From Tunturibacter gelidoferens (lineage in GTDB: Bacteria; Acidobacteriota; Terriglobia; Terriglobales; Acidobacteriaceae), in contig NZ_CP132938.1 of NCBI RefSeq assembly GCF_040358255.1, positions 1,054,001 to 1,118,000 of the forward strand: 64,000 bases of DNA, read 5' to 3'. How positions within the stretch are numbered: the first letter of the stretch is position 1; each line of letters begins with the position of its first letter. Both the position numbers and the translations under genes were made by a program. Below, one piece after another: positions 17,224 to 26,177 of this stretch. The notes under the pieces were generated by a model. It was not told the origin of the DNA. It saw only the letters and a list, made by a program, of their open reading frames with translations, and ran no database searches.

Positions 17224-17844
17224 ATGACGAACCCCCTGATGGATCAGGGCCGTGCAGTGAAGAAGATCGCGGACTTCCTGAAAACTTTAACAGACATAGG
17301 AAGTCTCGATTTGCAGTCTCACATCCTTGCCTGCAACGGCCACGTGCAACCCAACGCTGACACTCCAACCGGCGCGAACTCCTCTGCCGTACCCGGCGCT
17401 TCCGGCTCCGAACCGTCGCCTTTGATTTGCGTCGAGTTTACCGGCACAGATACTCCTCTTCTCCTTGCGCGTAACGGCGAGCTGCTCCACGCCATCGAGC
17501 ATCTTGCCGCCAAGATCCTCCGGCTCGAGCCCGAAGAACACGACCTGATCTTCTTCGACGCAGAAGGCTTCAAAGCCAAACGCGACCGGGAACTCCATCT
17601 CGCTGCCGAGACAGCCATCGAGCAGGTTCGCGCCACTGGCAGACCCTACTCCTTCCCGCCTATGACTTCGCGTGAACGCCGGATGCTTCACCTCGCCCTG
17701 ACCAAGTCTGGATTGCCTACGGCCTCTTCCGGCGAAGGCCCCAGACGCTTTGTGGTTCTCTATCCAGAGGGCCCGGCGCCTGCGCAGCCGATCCCGACGG
17801 CCGACCGTACACGCGCCATTCGCAACAGTTTCCGTCGGCGCTAA
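17224..17844 (+). CDS. khpB: RNA-binding protein KhpB/Jag (KH and R3H domains)
   Basis: 206 residues. An N-terminal AVKKIADFLKTL helix is followed by the type II KH core TPLLLARNGELLHAIEHLAAKIL and a C-terminal R3H-like part with MTSRERRMLHLALTKSGLPTASSGEGPRR (in pieces). KhpB binds many small RNAs and mRNAs and influences division and cell-envelope functions in Firmicutes; its position behind yidC is conserved. The ATG at 17224 is chosen over a TTG at 17164; neither has a strong ribosome binding site. The family's HHGC-type nucleotide loop is replaced by LARNGE. Confidence 0.85.
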   Translation: MTNPLMDQGRAVKKIADFLKTLTDIGSLDLQSHILACNGHVQPNADTPTGANSSAVPGASGSEPSPLICVEFTGTDTPLLLARNGELLHAIEHLAAKILRLEPEEHDLIFFDAEGFKAKRDRELHLAAETAIEQVRATGRPYSFPPMTSRERRMLHLALTKSGLPTASSGEGPRRFVVLYPEGPAPAQPIPTADRTRAIRNSFRRR

Positions 17845-17874
17845 CGACGCATTCATAGCGAGTTATTGGGAAGG

Positions 17875-18444
17875 TCAACTTTGCGAGCGAGGGAGCAGAC
17901 TGCTAGCTTCCCATCTCTGCTTCACCGAACTTCCTTTGGGAGCCACCGCGATCGTCACGGATTGACCATCGAGGTAACGGTGCCAGTCTTCGGACTCTGC
18001 CACCTGCTTGAGCCCGGCATTCCGCTCCATGAGGAAGGCCGTGAGGTGGCGCTTGACCAGGATCTTCGTCGCGAGCCGTCCTATCGCGCCCCAGGGAGCG
18101 GTGAATCGAATCTCGTCGCGCAACCGGGTACCGTCATCCATGGCCGCGAAGTGATGTTCATGCTCAAAGTGTGAGAAGACACCCGTAACCATGACGTCAC
18201 GAAAGTACGAATAGGGTCGCAGAACCTCGATGCGGCTCTTGTGTCGCAGTTTCAAACCGAGATGCCGGCCGCGAAAGGTTACTGTCTCGCCCTCGCTGAT
18301 CAGACCCTTCGTCACCCCTTCTACTGCCTGCTCTCGGGAAGAACGCGCCGATGCAAGATGAAGATCAACACTCAGGGACAGCAGAAAACATCGTTCTACC
18401 GGTGCATCGATCCAGCTTTCTAGTCGAATCGTCTCCATGTCCAT
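17875..18444 (-). CDS. SRPBCC family protein (paralogue 1)
   Basis: 189 residues with the Bet v 1/START-like pattern: APVERCFLLSLSVDLH at the N-terminus, VTFRGRHLGLKLRHKSRIEVLRP, a strand pair with FEHEHHFAAMDDGTRLRDEIRF, and the long C-terminal helix. These proteins bind hydrophobic ligands or act as cyclases. The second copy at 19512-19994 shares the same motifs, and a quinone oxidoreductase gene lies between them. It is convergent with khpB, 30 bp away. It has a 20-residue C-terminal tail missing in the paralogue. Confidence 0.85.
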   Translation of the reverse strand: MDMETIRLESWIDAPVERCFLLSLSVDLHLASARSSREQAVEGVTKGLISEGETVTFRGRHLGLKLRHKSRIEVLRPYSYFRDVMVTGVFSHFEHEHHFAAMDDGTRLRDEIRFTAPWGAIGRLATKILVKRHLTAFLMERNAGLKQVAESEDWHRYLDGQSVTIAVAPKGSSVKQRWEASSLLPRSQS

Positions 18445-18491
18445 GGCCCAGTCACCGTTTACTCTTCAGTACTTGGCGTAACAGAAATAGA

Positions 18492-19400
18492 TTACGCCAG
18501 TAATAGTATCTTTCCTATCCCACCTTTTGCTGCAGCTGCCTGAGCCTCGCCCGCTTCGGCGAGCGGCACCATCCTGTCGATTGGAATGGCAAACCGTCCG
18601 GCAACCAAGTCTTCGGCCAACGTTCTCAGTGTTTTAGCGTCTGGCACGGCCTTAACCGCCTCGACCCTGACCGTGGGATGCAACTTCGCATCTGTCGGGG
18701 GCCCCAGTACCGAAGCGAAGACTCCCCCCGGTTTCACCTTTGCCAGGAGTTTGTTCGCGGTCTGGCCGCCAACCGCGTCCGCGACCGCATCGAGAAATCC
18801 GATTTTCTCCATTGCCGCCGAGTCATCAAGCGCGACTATGTGGTCGGCCTTCAAGGTCTCCGCCTCTTGTAGCTGCGACTTTCTCACTCCCGCGATTACG
18901 ATAGCCCCGGCCTTCTTCGCGGCCCATACCGCCGACCGGCCAACGCCGCCGACTGCACCGGAGACCAGCACGGTCTGGCCGGATTGAATCTTCGTGCCGC
19001 GAGTAATCAGCTGCTCCCCAGTCAGTGCCACCAGAGGCAGTGCTGCCGCATGCACGGGATCCAGCTTCTCCGGAACGAGCGCGAGATCGGTCGCTTTGAC
19101 TACCACCAGCTCAGCGTAGGTTTTTGTCGCGAATCCCATCACTTTGTCGCCGGGCGCAAAGCCGCTCACGCGTTCGCCTACCTCACGAACGATCCCTGAG
19201 AGATCTCGTCCGATGATCGCGGGCAGCTCCAGCGGAAAGTGCTGCTTCGCCTCTCCGCTCCGCATCTTGTAGTCGATCGGATTGATACTGGTGGCCACAA
19301 CCCTCACCAACACCTCACCCCTGCCGGCAACGGGGTCTGGAACAACTTCATACTTCAACTTATCCGGTCCACCATACTCATGCAGGACGACAGCCCTCAT
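18492..19400 (-). CDS. NADP-dependent quinone oxidoreductase-like MDR enzyme
   Basis: 302-residue zinc-independent medium-chain dehydrogenase. It starts MRAVVLHEYGGPDKLKYE, has INPIDYKMRSG, the GroES-like fold segment IIGRDLSGIVREVG, and the Rossmann motif VSGAVGGVGRSAVWAAKKAGA. The zinc-binding cysteines of alcohol dehydrogenases are absent, as expected for the quinone reductase group. It probably reduces quinones or conjugated carbonyls with NADPH. It is 47 bp upstream of the first SRPBCC gene and 111 bp downstream of the second, all on the minus strand, so the three may form a unit. Confidence 0.92.
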   Translation of the reverse strand: MRAVVLHEYGGPDKLKYEVVPDPVAGRGEVLVRVVATSINPIDYKMRSGEAKQHFPLELPAIIGRDLSGIVREVGERVSGFAPGDKVMGFATKTYAELVVVKATDLALVPEKLDPVHAAALPLVALTGEQLITRGTKIQSGQTVLVSGAVGGVGRSAVWAAKKAGAIVIAGVRKSQLQEAETLKADHIVALDDSAAMEKIGFLDAVADAVGGQTANKLLAKVKPGGVFASVLGPPTDAKLHPTVRVEAVKAVPDAKTLRTLAEDLVAGRFAIPIDRMVPLAEAGEAQAAAAKGGIGKILLLA

Positions 19401-19511
19401 CGAACACCTCTAGAAGGGTGAGATGCATACAGAACCACTCCCGCACTTGAAGTGGTTAAACAGATGGAGACTAAATTTGTTGTGCCTGGGATCGAAGATC
19501 GGGACGTAGCC

Positions 19512-19994
19512 TTAGTCCGCTAGTGTTTCTTCCGGAAGATACTTTCGCCACTCCTGACTCTCGGCTACTTTTTTCAGCAGCTTCATCCTGCGCCGAAGCA
19601 CCCGGGAGATGTAAGGCACAAGGATCGTACGGGCGACGATTCTCCCCGCCCACGAAAGCGGAAGAGTGAACCGAATCTTGTCGTTCAAAACTGTGCGTCC
19701 ATCGATGTAGAAGAGGTGATGGTCGTGTTGGAACCGCTTGAAACGTCCCCTCCCCATCGTGTCCTGAAAAAACACAGGCGATTCGTATTGGGTAATGAGG
19801 GTCTCATGCATCTGCGGAAAGCCGAACTTCCATCCTGCCCACAGCAGCTTGTCTCCAGGTGCAATCGTTCCCCTGGTCTTGCCTTCGATCGGCTTCATTC
19901 CCAGCGTTTTTCCCACCAACTCAATGTTGGTCGAAAGCAGGAAACATCTCTCGATCGGAGCATTGATATGAACACTGTCGCTAATCGTAAACAT
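19512..19994 (-). CDS. SRPBCC family protein (paralogue 2)
   Basis: 160 residues, related to the protein at 17875-18444: both have APxERCFLLS near the N-terminus, an FKRFQHDHHLFYIDGRTVLNDKIRF-like strand pair (in pieces), an LPLSWAGRIVARTILVPYI-like segment and a final KVAESQEWRKYL. Likely a hydrophobic-ligand binder of the polyketide-cyclase/START group. The conserved His-rich FxHDHHxF segment in both copies is notable. Function unknown. Confidence 0.85.
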   Translation of the reverse strand: MFTISDSVHINAPIERCFLLSTNIELVGKTLGMKPIEGKTRGTIAPGDKLLWAGWKFGFPQMHETLITQYESPVFFQDTMGRGRFKRFQHDHHLFYIDGRTVLNDKIRFTLPLSWAGRIVARTILVPYISRVLRRRMKLLKKVAESQEWRKYLPEETLAD

Positions 19995-20153
19995 CGGTCC
20001 CCTGTCGATTGTACTGCTGTTCAGCTTGCAGACTCAATCTAAACCTTTGTCCGTCAACAGATCCGCGGCGTCGCCGAACACCCTCGCCCTGCTCTATCGA
20101 TACTTATCGCTTGATCATCAGTGATGGAGATCTCAGGAAACAGGTCCTCAACA

Positions 20154-20507
20154 TCATGCGAATCCACGTTCTGCTTCAGCCTTCTGGTGACAGCTATGGC
20201 ATACCAGCTGGGTGTTTCTTGCAGTATACCCATCGATGGCACGAAAACGATCAAGTTCCGCGCCGCGTTCCGGCAACGTTGTATGGCACAACGCGCAAAG
20301 TCCAAGCTGACTCTTCCGCTTCGCCTCTTTCAGCTTGCGGCGCTGGGTCGGCGTTCCACGCTCGTCGAACTCCAGGTGCTTGAGGATGTATCGCCGCATC
20401 TGAAACAGGCGTTCGCGATCGTCGCCGGTGACAGCAACGATTCGCTCGCGCAACTGATCGAGGATTGTAATCGCCGCTGCCCGGTCCTGATTGGAGAGCG
20501 AAGCCAT
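20154..20507 (-). CDS. HNH-like zinc-finger protein
   Basis: 117 residues. The N-terminal half is helical (AITILDQLRERIVAVTGDDRERLFQMRRYILKHLEFDERG in pieces). The C-terminal half has two Cys pairs, CALCHTTL and CHSCH, with AELDRFRAIDGYTARNTQLV between them. This matches the zinc-finger scaffold of HNH endonucleases, but the first motif that should hold the catalytic His reads LDRF, so nuclease activity is doubtful. The ATG at 20507 has AGGAG six bases upstream and is preferred over the ATG at 20522. It is 63 bp downstream of thrS on the same strand. Confidence 0.75.
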   Translation of the reverse strand: MASLSNQDRAAAITILDQLRERIVAVTGDDRERLFQMRRYILKHLEFDERGTPTQRRKLKEAKRKSQLGLCALCHTTLPERGAELDRFRAIDGYTARNTQLVCHSCHQKAEAERGFA

Positions 20508-20570
20508 CGTCAACTCCTCCACGTCGATTGAGAGAGCAACCGTCTTAAATCACAGAGCAACCGACCTTAA

Positions 20571-22589
20571 TCACAGACCAACCGACTTCGAAGCGACCAA
20601 TCCCCCGGCTCGTTCGATAAAGTCGTTGAGCGCAACACTGCCCTCATCGCCCTTTCCGCGTGTCCTCACACTCACGGCTTCCGTAGCCGCTTCCTTGTCG
20701 CCCACCACCAATACGAAAGGTACCTTCTGCAGGGTGAACTCGCGGATCTTCGCGTTCATCTTTTCATTCCGCTGGTCGAGCTCCACGCGCAGGCCCTCAG
20801 CTTCAAGCTTCGCCTTCACCGCGACGGCATACTCTACGTGCTTCTCCGAGATGGGTACGATTCCGATCTGCACCGGCGCGAGCCACAGCGGAAAAGCGCC
20901 GGCGTAGTGCTCAATCAGCACACCGAAGAAGCGTTCCACCGAACCGAACAGCGCACGATGCACCATCACGGGTTGATGCAGCTCTCCGTCCTCGCCCTTG
21001 TACTCCAACTGAAAACGCGCGGGCAGATTGAAGTCGAACTGTACGGTCGACAGTTGCCACAGCCGTCCCAGGACGTCCACGAGCTTGATATCGATCTTCG
21101 GGCCATAGAATGCGCCCTCGCCGGGGATGGCCTTAAACGCGACGCCGCGTTTGGTAAGTACACCCTTGAGGGCCGACTCGGCATTCTCCCAGTCGCCAGG
21201 GTTGCCGACGAACTCTCCTGACTTCTTGGGATCGTGCAGAGAGAGCTCGACCCGGTACTCGTTAAACCCGAAGGTCTTCAGCACAGCTTCGGCGAAGTCG
21301 AGACACCCTTCAATCTCGTCGACGACCTGCTCCGGCATGCAGAAGATGTGCGCATCATCCTGCGTGAAGCCGCGTACGCGCAGCAAACCGTGCATCGTGC
21401 CCGACCGCTCGTAGCGATACACGTTGCCGAGCTCCGCGTATCGCACGGGCAGGTCGCGATAACTCTTGGGCGAGTTCTTGTAAATCAAGATGTGGCCGGG
21501 ACAGTTCATCGGCTTCAGCCGGTACTCCGCGTCGTCGAGCTCCATCGGCGGATACATGTTCTGCGAATAGAAACCTTCATGTCCCGAGATCTTCCAAAGC
21601 TCTCGTCGCATGATGTGCGGCGTGTAAACCATATCGTAACCGCGACGGATACATTCTTCGCGCATCCAGTCTTCCATCGTCTTACGAATGAGTCCGCCCT
21701 TGGCATGCCAGAAGATCAACCCCGATCCCGCGACCTCCTGGATGGAAAACAGATCGAGCTGCTTGCCGAGCACGCGATGGTCGCGAGCCTTGATCTCCTC
21801 GAGCCGCTTGAAGTGGGCGTCGAGATCCTTCGTGTTGAAGAATGCAGTGCCGTAGATTCGCTGCAGTTGCTGATTCTTCTCATCGCCCAGCCAATAGGCT
21901 CCGGCAACCGATGTCACTTTGAACGCCTTCACGCGGCCCGTGGAAGGCACATGCGGGCCACGGCAAAAGTCGACAAACTTGCCGTTGCGATAGAGCGAGA
22001 TCTCGTCGCCCGGCTGCGTAAACTTCTCGATGAAGTGGACCTTCATGAATTCGCCCTGCTCGGCGTAGTCCTTCAGTCCCATCTCGCGCGACTCTTCCTC
22101 ACGCAGAAACTTCTCATCGCGCGCAACGACCGCGCCCATACGCGTCTCGATCGCGGCGAGATCTTCGTCGCTGAACGGCGTCTCACGGTACACGTCATAG
22201 AAGAAGCCGGAGTCCGTCGCCGGTCCATGTCCGAGCTTGGTCTCGGGAAAGAGTTCGAGAATCGCCGTAGCCATCACGTGCGCGGCGGAGTGACGCACCA
22301 CCTTCAGTGCAGCCTCGTCGCTCTCCTTCAGGAGCTCGAGCGCCACATCTTCCGTTAGGGGCGCGGTCAAATCGACCAACCGCTCTCCACTCTCAGCGCC
22401 GCCATACATCGCGGCTTCTGAGGTCTCATCCGTCTCAACAGCTCCGGTAGTCGCCGGCGTCAGCGGACGAATCCGCGCTACTACCACCGCTGCAGCTAGT
22501 CGTGGCGAGATGCTCATCGCCACGTCATACGCTGTCGTACCGCGCGAAACCTCGCGCACTGAACCGTCCGGAAGCTGAATCCTGATCAT
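20571..22589 (-). CDS. thrS: Threonine--tRNA ligase
   Basis: Class II synthetase of 672 residues. The TGS domain starts MIRIQLPDGS, the editing domain has HSAAH and CRGPHVP, and the catalytic core has the three zinc ligands in MNCPGH, MHGLLRVRGFTQDDAH and VMVHRAL, followed by the anticodon-binding domain at the C-terminus. An insertion of roughly 27 residues (Thr/Glu/Gly-rich, about 47-73) interrupts the TGS domain just before ERLVDL. The ATG at 22589 fits the family start; an upstream in-frame start at 22685 would add 32 residues not seen in the family. It probably shares a transcript with the HNH-like gene. Confidence 0.96.
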   Translation of the reverse strand: MIRIQLPDGSVREVSRGTTAYDVAMSISPRLAAAVVVARIRPLTPATTGAVETDETSEAAMYGGAESGERLVDLTAPLTEDVALELLKESDEAALKVVRHSAAHVMATAILELFPETKLGHGPATDSGFFYDVYRETPFSDEDLAAIETRMGAVVARDEKFLREEESREMGLKDYAEQGEFMKVHFIEKFTQPGDEISLYRNGKFVDFCRGPHVPSTGRVKAFKVTSVAGAYWLGDEKNQQLQRIYGTAFFNTKDLDAHFKRLEEIKARDHRVLGKQLDLFSIQEVAGSGLIFWHAKGGLIRKTMEDWMREECIRRGYDMVYTPHIMRRELWKISGHEGFYSQNMYPPMELDDAEYRLKPMNCPGHILIYKNSPKSYRDLPVRYAELGNVYRYERSGTMHGLLRVRGFTQDDAHIFCMPEQVVDEIEGCLDFAEAVLKTFGFNEYRVELSLHDPKKSGEFVGNPGDWENAESALKGVLTKRGVAFKAIPGEGAFYGPKIDIKLVDVLGRLWQLSTVQFDFNLPARFQLEYKGEDGELHQPVMVHRALFGSVERFFGVLIEHYAGAFPLWLAPVQIGIVPISEKHVEYAVAVKAKLEAEGLRVELDQRNEKMNAKIREFTLQKVPFVLVVGDKEAATEAVSVRTRGKGDEGSVALNDFIERAGGLVASKSVGL

Positions 22590-22819
22590 CTGTTCGCTCA
22601 CATCTTCAAGAATAGATGGTTGCCGCAAATCGCGTCGAGGCGACGGCTTGCGAATGGGACACGAACCTCGGCCGCCGTCGGTCATAACGGCGGGCGTTAC
22701 TACCGAACCATGCCGTTGACACGAGCGTGCTATGGCCTCGTCGGGAGGCTCCGGCTACGGTAATGATGTTTGAGAGTGTCCAGAAATTCGGGTGAAACTC
22801 CCCACAGGACGACAACTAC

Positions 22820-23149
22820 ATGCAGGTCTTACTTAGAAGATCCGAGTTCCGGCAGGACATTCACTGTTCGGTTTGCGGTCAGGGCTTCCGCCTCTACTGG
22901 GAATCGAGTTCCCCTGCCGAACGTGCTACCACGCGCTCTATCGTTCTCGGCGAGCTCCGCGACCATCACTCTCCAGAACAGAGCGACGATAAGACTGCTG
23001 CGGCTCACCCCTTCGATCTGTTTCGTCTCCCGGGCTGGACGGGCTCGCCGCGATTCACCAGGACGGCGATGCTTGCCGGTCCTGCTCGGATACCCAGCGA
23101 GATCTCAAAAGTCGTCATGATCTCCAAACGGGCAAATCAGGAGCGATAG
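22820..23149 (+). CDS. Small protein with a single CxxC knuckle
   Basis: 109 residues; starts MQVLLRRSEFRQDIHCSVCG and has GFRLYWE, SPAERATTRSIVLGELRDHH and FDLFRLPGW. One Cys-x2-Cys pair suggests half a zinc ribbon, which could need a partner or dimer. No signal peptide or membrane segment. Codons favour C or G at the third position, like the surrounding genes, which supports coding. A weak AGGAC precedes the ATG. I do not recognise a named family. It is divergent from thrS. Confidence 0.55.
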   Translation: MQVLLRRSEFRQDIHCSVCGQGFRLYWESSSPAERATTRSIVLGELRDHHSPEQSDDKTAAAHPFDLFRLPGWTGSPRFTRTAMLAGPARIPSEISKVVMISKRANQER

Positions 23150-23317
23150 TCAGTCACGCAAGCCTGTTCCTTCTCCCTTCAATAGGGAGTCGAAGCGGCG
23201 GCCCGATAGATGAGCCGCGCTTTGTGTTGAACCAAGATCCAATCTAGTCTGGTTTCTTCTGCCACCCCATCCAACTACCGAATCTATCGCCTGAATTGAG
23301 ACCAGGAGCGAAAGAAA

Positions 23318-23346
23318 AGGACCGCACCCCTATGGGCAACGGTCCT
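23318..23346 (-). terminator. Terminator of the 44-residue protein gene
   Basis: On the minus strand AGGACCG pairs with CGGTCCT across a 15-base loop, and TTTTCTTTC follows; the flanking GAAAGA/TCTTTC bases extend the stem. It begins 31 bp after the stop at 23377. Confidence 0.75.
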
Positions 23347-23376
23347 GTCTTTCTTTTACGGCTGTCGCTGCTTTAG

Positions 23377-23511
23377 TTAAGCGATCTCTGGAACACTCTT
23401 CATCGTACGTTCTGCGGGGATATGTTTCTTCAACCACACATTCGCCCTCCACCGACCGAAAAACGGTGCCACGGCGATCATTCCAAAAGCGATACCTAGT
23501 GCTAAGCGCAT
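23377..23511 (-). CDS. Small membrane-associated protein, 44 residues
   Basis: Begins MRLALGIAFGMIAVAPFFGR, one hydrophobic segment of about 18 residues, then a basic cytoplasmic-type part (WRANVWLKKHIPAERTMK) and a short polar end. AAAGGAG is eight bases upstream of the ATG, and a good terminator follows, so it looks like a complete monocistronic gene. It is too short for usual ORF callers. Function unknown; the layout (one N-terminal TM and a positively charged tail) is that of small membrane regulators. Confidence 0.7.
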   Translation of the reverse strand: MRLALGIAFGMIAVAPFFGRWRANVWLKKHIPAERTMKSVPEIA

Positions 23512-23747
23512 AAAACGTCTCCTTTCTCCCCTTGGGTTTTAAGGACCCCTCCAGGGATTGAACCGGCAGATTAGTTTGCAAAACATTGCATGTTGCAACT
23601 GTTGATACCCCACTATCCGCCCGCCGAACCACCCTCGATATCCCACCTTGGTGTTACAGGCGGCACGGCAGTGGAATTTGCGAGTTCGACCCGGGTCACG
23701 GTGCCCGCCGCACTATTCAAAGCCGCGCCATCGCCTAAAATAGCCCC

Positions 23748-25232
23748 ATGTCCTACACGGCAGCGGTCGACCATCTCTACGCTTTAGGGCAGGAACTTGC
23801 CCCCGCAACACCCAGTACGCCCCGCCGCAAATTCGACCTCGCCCACATGCGAGTCCTCGCCGCGGCACTCGGCGACCCCCAAACGACCTTTCCCTCGATT
23901 TTGATCGCTGGAACCAACGGGAAAGGCTCTACCGCCGCGACCCTGGCCAGTATCCTCAGCGCCGCCGGCTACCGTACCGGCCTCTACACTTCACCCCACC
24001 TGATCCGCGTCAACGAACGAATCCAGATCGACGGTCATCAAATTCCGGACGAAGACTTCGCCCGCCTCTACTTCCAGGTCGACGAGACCGCCCGCCATCT
24101 TGTCGAAGCCGGCGACCTGCCATACCCGCCCAGCTTCTTCGAGGTGCTCACCGCGGTAGGCTTTCTTTACTTCTCTGGAGAGATCGCGACGCACGCGGAA
24201 AAGACCACGGTAGACATCGCCATCGTTGAAGTGGGTCTTGGTGGACGTCTCGACGCCACCAACATCGTTGACCCGCTCCTCTCAATCCTCACCGACATCG
24301 CTCTCGACCATCAGGACTATCTCGGCAACACTATCGCAGAGATTACCCGCGAAAAAGCCGGCATCCTGCGCCCCAACGGCACTCTCATCACCCTCCCTCA
24401 ACACCCCGACGCGAATCAGGCTATCGGCGAGGCTGCAGCCACTCTCAATCTCCGCGCCATCAACGCCGCCAGCTACATTCCCGGACAGACTCCAGGTGTT
24501 TCGAGATCCGTTCCAGGCCACCAAGTGGGAGCGTCAGGAAAGCAAGCGACAACCCCGCTTCCAGCCAACCACTACAGCATTACGCTCGACGGGGAAGCCC
24601 TCGAAGTGAATTCGCCCCTCTCCGGGCATCATCAGCAGCGTAATATTGCGCTGGCAATCGCCGCTGCGGCAGAGTTACGTCACTTAGAAGGTTACAAATT
24701 AGGCCAGATTGCTGGAGAAAGTAACCAAATTGGTTACAAAATAACCAATGCCCATATCGAAGCAGGAATTCGGAATACGCAATGGCCCGGCCGCCTCGAA
24801 CTCTTTAGCTTCCCCAGCGGCCCGCAGCTTTTGCTCGACGTAGCGCATAATCCGGCCGGTGCCTGGACGCTCCGCGCCGCGATCGCACAGCTTCCCGAAG
24901 CCCAGCCTCGCACCCTCGTCTTCAGCTGCCTCCGCGACAAGGATCTCAACGAGATGGCGCAGATACTCTTTCCGCTCTTCGACGCCTCCTCTACAGATTC
25001 CAAACGCAGCAAGGACCACATTGTCTTCGCTCCAATCGATAATCCCCGAGCCGCCCATATCGACGATCTCCTGGCCGCTGCCCACGCTCTCGATATTCCA
25101 GCTCATGCTGCCCCTCACCTTGCCGCCGCCCTCGCCCAGGCGCGTGCCGTAACGCCCTCAAACGGTCTCATCATCGCCACCGGCTCCGTCTATTTAGTGG
25201 GCGAGATCCGCCGCCTCGCCGGAGAGCTATGA
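23748..25232 (+). CDS. folC: Bifunctional dihydrofolate/folylpolyglutamate synthase
   Basis: Mur-ligase-type enzyme of 494 residues that adds glutamate to dihydropteroate or folates. Visible are the P-loop GTNGKGST near residue 54, the family signature GLYTSPHLIRVNERI, EVGLGGRLDATN, the DHQDYLG box and the C-terminal Rossmann-like domain with LLDVAHNPAG. It is longer than the usual 420-440, mainly through an insertion near residues 243-265 (Pro/Gly/Ser-rich) and one in the C-terminal part. The stop overlaps the start of plsC by four bases (ATGA), so the two are translationally coupled. Confidence 0.95.
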   Translation: MSYTAAVDHLYALGQELAPATPSTPRRKFDLAHMRVLAAALGDPQTTFPSILIAGTNGKGSTAATLASILSAAGYRTGLYTSPHLIRVNERIQIDGHQIPDEDFARLYFQVDETARHLVEAGDLPYPPSFFEVLTAVGFLYFSGEIATHAEKTTVDIAIVEVGLGGRLDATNIVDPLLSILTDIALDHQDYLGNTIAEITREKAGILRPNGTLITLPQHPDANQAIGEAAATLNLRAINAASYIPGQTPGVSRSVPGHQVGASGKQATTPLPANHYSITLDGEALEVNSPLSGHHQQRNIALAIAAAAELRHLEGYKLGQIAGESNQIGYKITNAHIEAGIRNTQWPGRLELFSFPSGPQLLLDVAHNPAGAWTLRAAIAQLPEAQPRTLVFSCLRDKDLNEMAQILFPLFDASSTDSKRSKDHIVFAPIDNPRAAHIDDLLAAAHALDIPAHAAPHLAAALAQARAVTPSNGLIIATGSVYLVGEIRRLAGEL

Positions 25233-26101
25233 ACGACTCTCCTCTGGCGGAAAACCTGCCGGACAAGACTGAGAACGGCGCCGCTTCCGTATCCGAACCA
25301 AAGCCTTCGGCTCAGCCTGCCTTCTCCGTAGAAGAGCGGGAGGGTCTACCCTTCACGTCGAAGCAGCCCCCGCTTTTGCTTCGCTGGTTGTCGTATCTTC
25401 TTCTAATTCCCCTTGTTGGTATTGCGACTGCGGGTTTCGGATGCATCTCCCTCCTGGCCGGCCTTTGGGATAAGTCTGGCCGCCAGCAGCACGCGATTGC
25501 ACACCTCTGGGCGCGCACGCTCCTGCTCATCAGCCTATCTCCCGTCAAGATCATCGGACGCGAAAAGCTCCACGAGCAGGAGACCGCCGTCTACGCCTCC
25601 AACCATCTCAGTTATATGGACACGCCAGTCCTCTTCGCCAAACTGCCCTTCCAGTTCCGCATTCTGGCCAAGCAATCGCTCTGGAAGATTCCGTTCATCG
25701 GCTGGTACCTCAATCGCTCTGGCCAGGTTCCGGTGGATTCGAAGAGTCCCCGCTCCCTGATAGCCAGCCTGAACCGGGGCGTCGCCACGCTGAAGCATGG
25801 TCTGCCACTGGTTCTCTTTCCGGAAGGGGGCCGTGCAGCGACAGGCCAGCTCCAAACGATGATGTCCGGCTGCGCCTATATGGCCATCAAGGCCCAGGTT
25901 CCCCTGGTGCCGCTCACTCTCATCGGAACCTACGAACTTCTTCCCATCCACGTCTACGCTCTTCATCCTCGCCCCGTCTTCATCGTCATAGGCGACCCAA
26001 TTCCTACCGTCGGCCTCAATGCCCGGGACGCGGACTCACTTACTCAGCGGCTCTACGACTCCATCTCCGCCACGTACTCCCAGTACTCCACCAATCAATA
26101 G
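25229..26101 (+). CDS. plsC: 1-acyl-sn-glycerol-3-phosphate acyltransferase
   Basis: 290-residue membrane acyltransferase for the second acylation in phosphatidic acid synthesis. An N-terminal polar stretch of about 45 residues is followed by a TM segment (LLLIPLVGIATAGFGCISLLAG), then the four LPAAT motifs: NHLSYMD (H-x4-D, about 125), the arginine-containing block FQFRILAKQSLWKIP, FPEGGR (usually FPEGTR) and the final VPLVPLTLIG. The ATGA overlap with folC fixes its start. A parS-like palindrome lies 33 bp after its stop. Confidence 0.93.
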   Translation: MNDSPLAENLPDKTENGAASVSEPKPSAQPAFSVEEREGLPFTSKQPPLLLRWLSYLLLIPLVGIATAGFGCISLLAGLWDKSGRQQHAIAHLWARTLLLISLSPVKIIGREKLHEQETAVYASNHLSYMDTPVLFAKLPFQFRILAKQSLWKIPFIGWYLNRSGQVPVDSKSPRSLIASLNRGVATLKHGLPLVLFPEGGRAATGQLQTMMSGCAYMAIKAQVPLVPLTLIGTYELLPIHVYALHPRPVFIVIGDPIPTVGLNARDADSLTQRLYDSISATYSQYSTNQ

Positions 26102-26133
26102 TGAGTTTCACTTGTGGCCAGTTACGGAGAAGA

Positions 26134-26149
26134 TGTTCCACGTGGAACA
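26134..26149. other. parS-like site 1
   Basis: TGTTCCACGTGGAACA, a perfect 16-bp palindrome one base different from the common bacterial parS TGTTTCACGTGAAACA on each arm. It is a likely nucleation site for ParB. Confidence 0.9.
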
Positions 26150-26177
26150 CAGCGACAAGTCGTATGATTAATCTGCC

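Noticed and set aside
21234-22358. 374-codon plus-strand ORF opposite thrS
   Set aside because: Shadow of thrS.
23541-23620. tRNA-like sequence on the minus strand (GCCGGTTCAATCCC and TTGCAAA)
   Set aside because: A T-loop-like motif is present, but no acceptor stem pairs and the anticodon stem does not form.
23330-23632. 100-codon minus-strand ORF
   Set aside because: The overlapping 44-codon frame has a ribosome binding site, a membrane segment and a terminator; this one has none of these.
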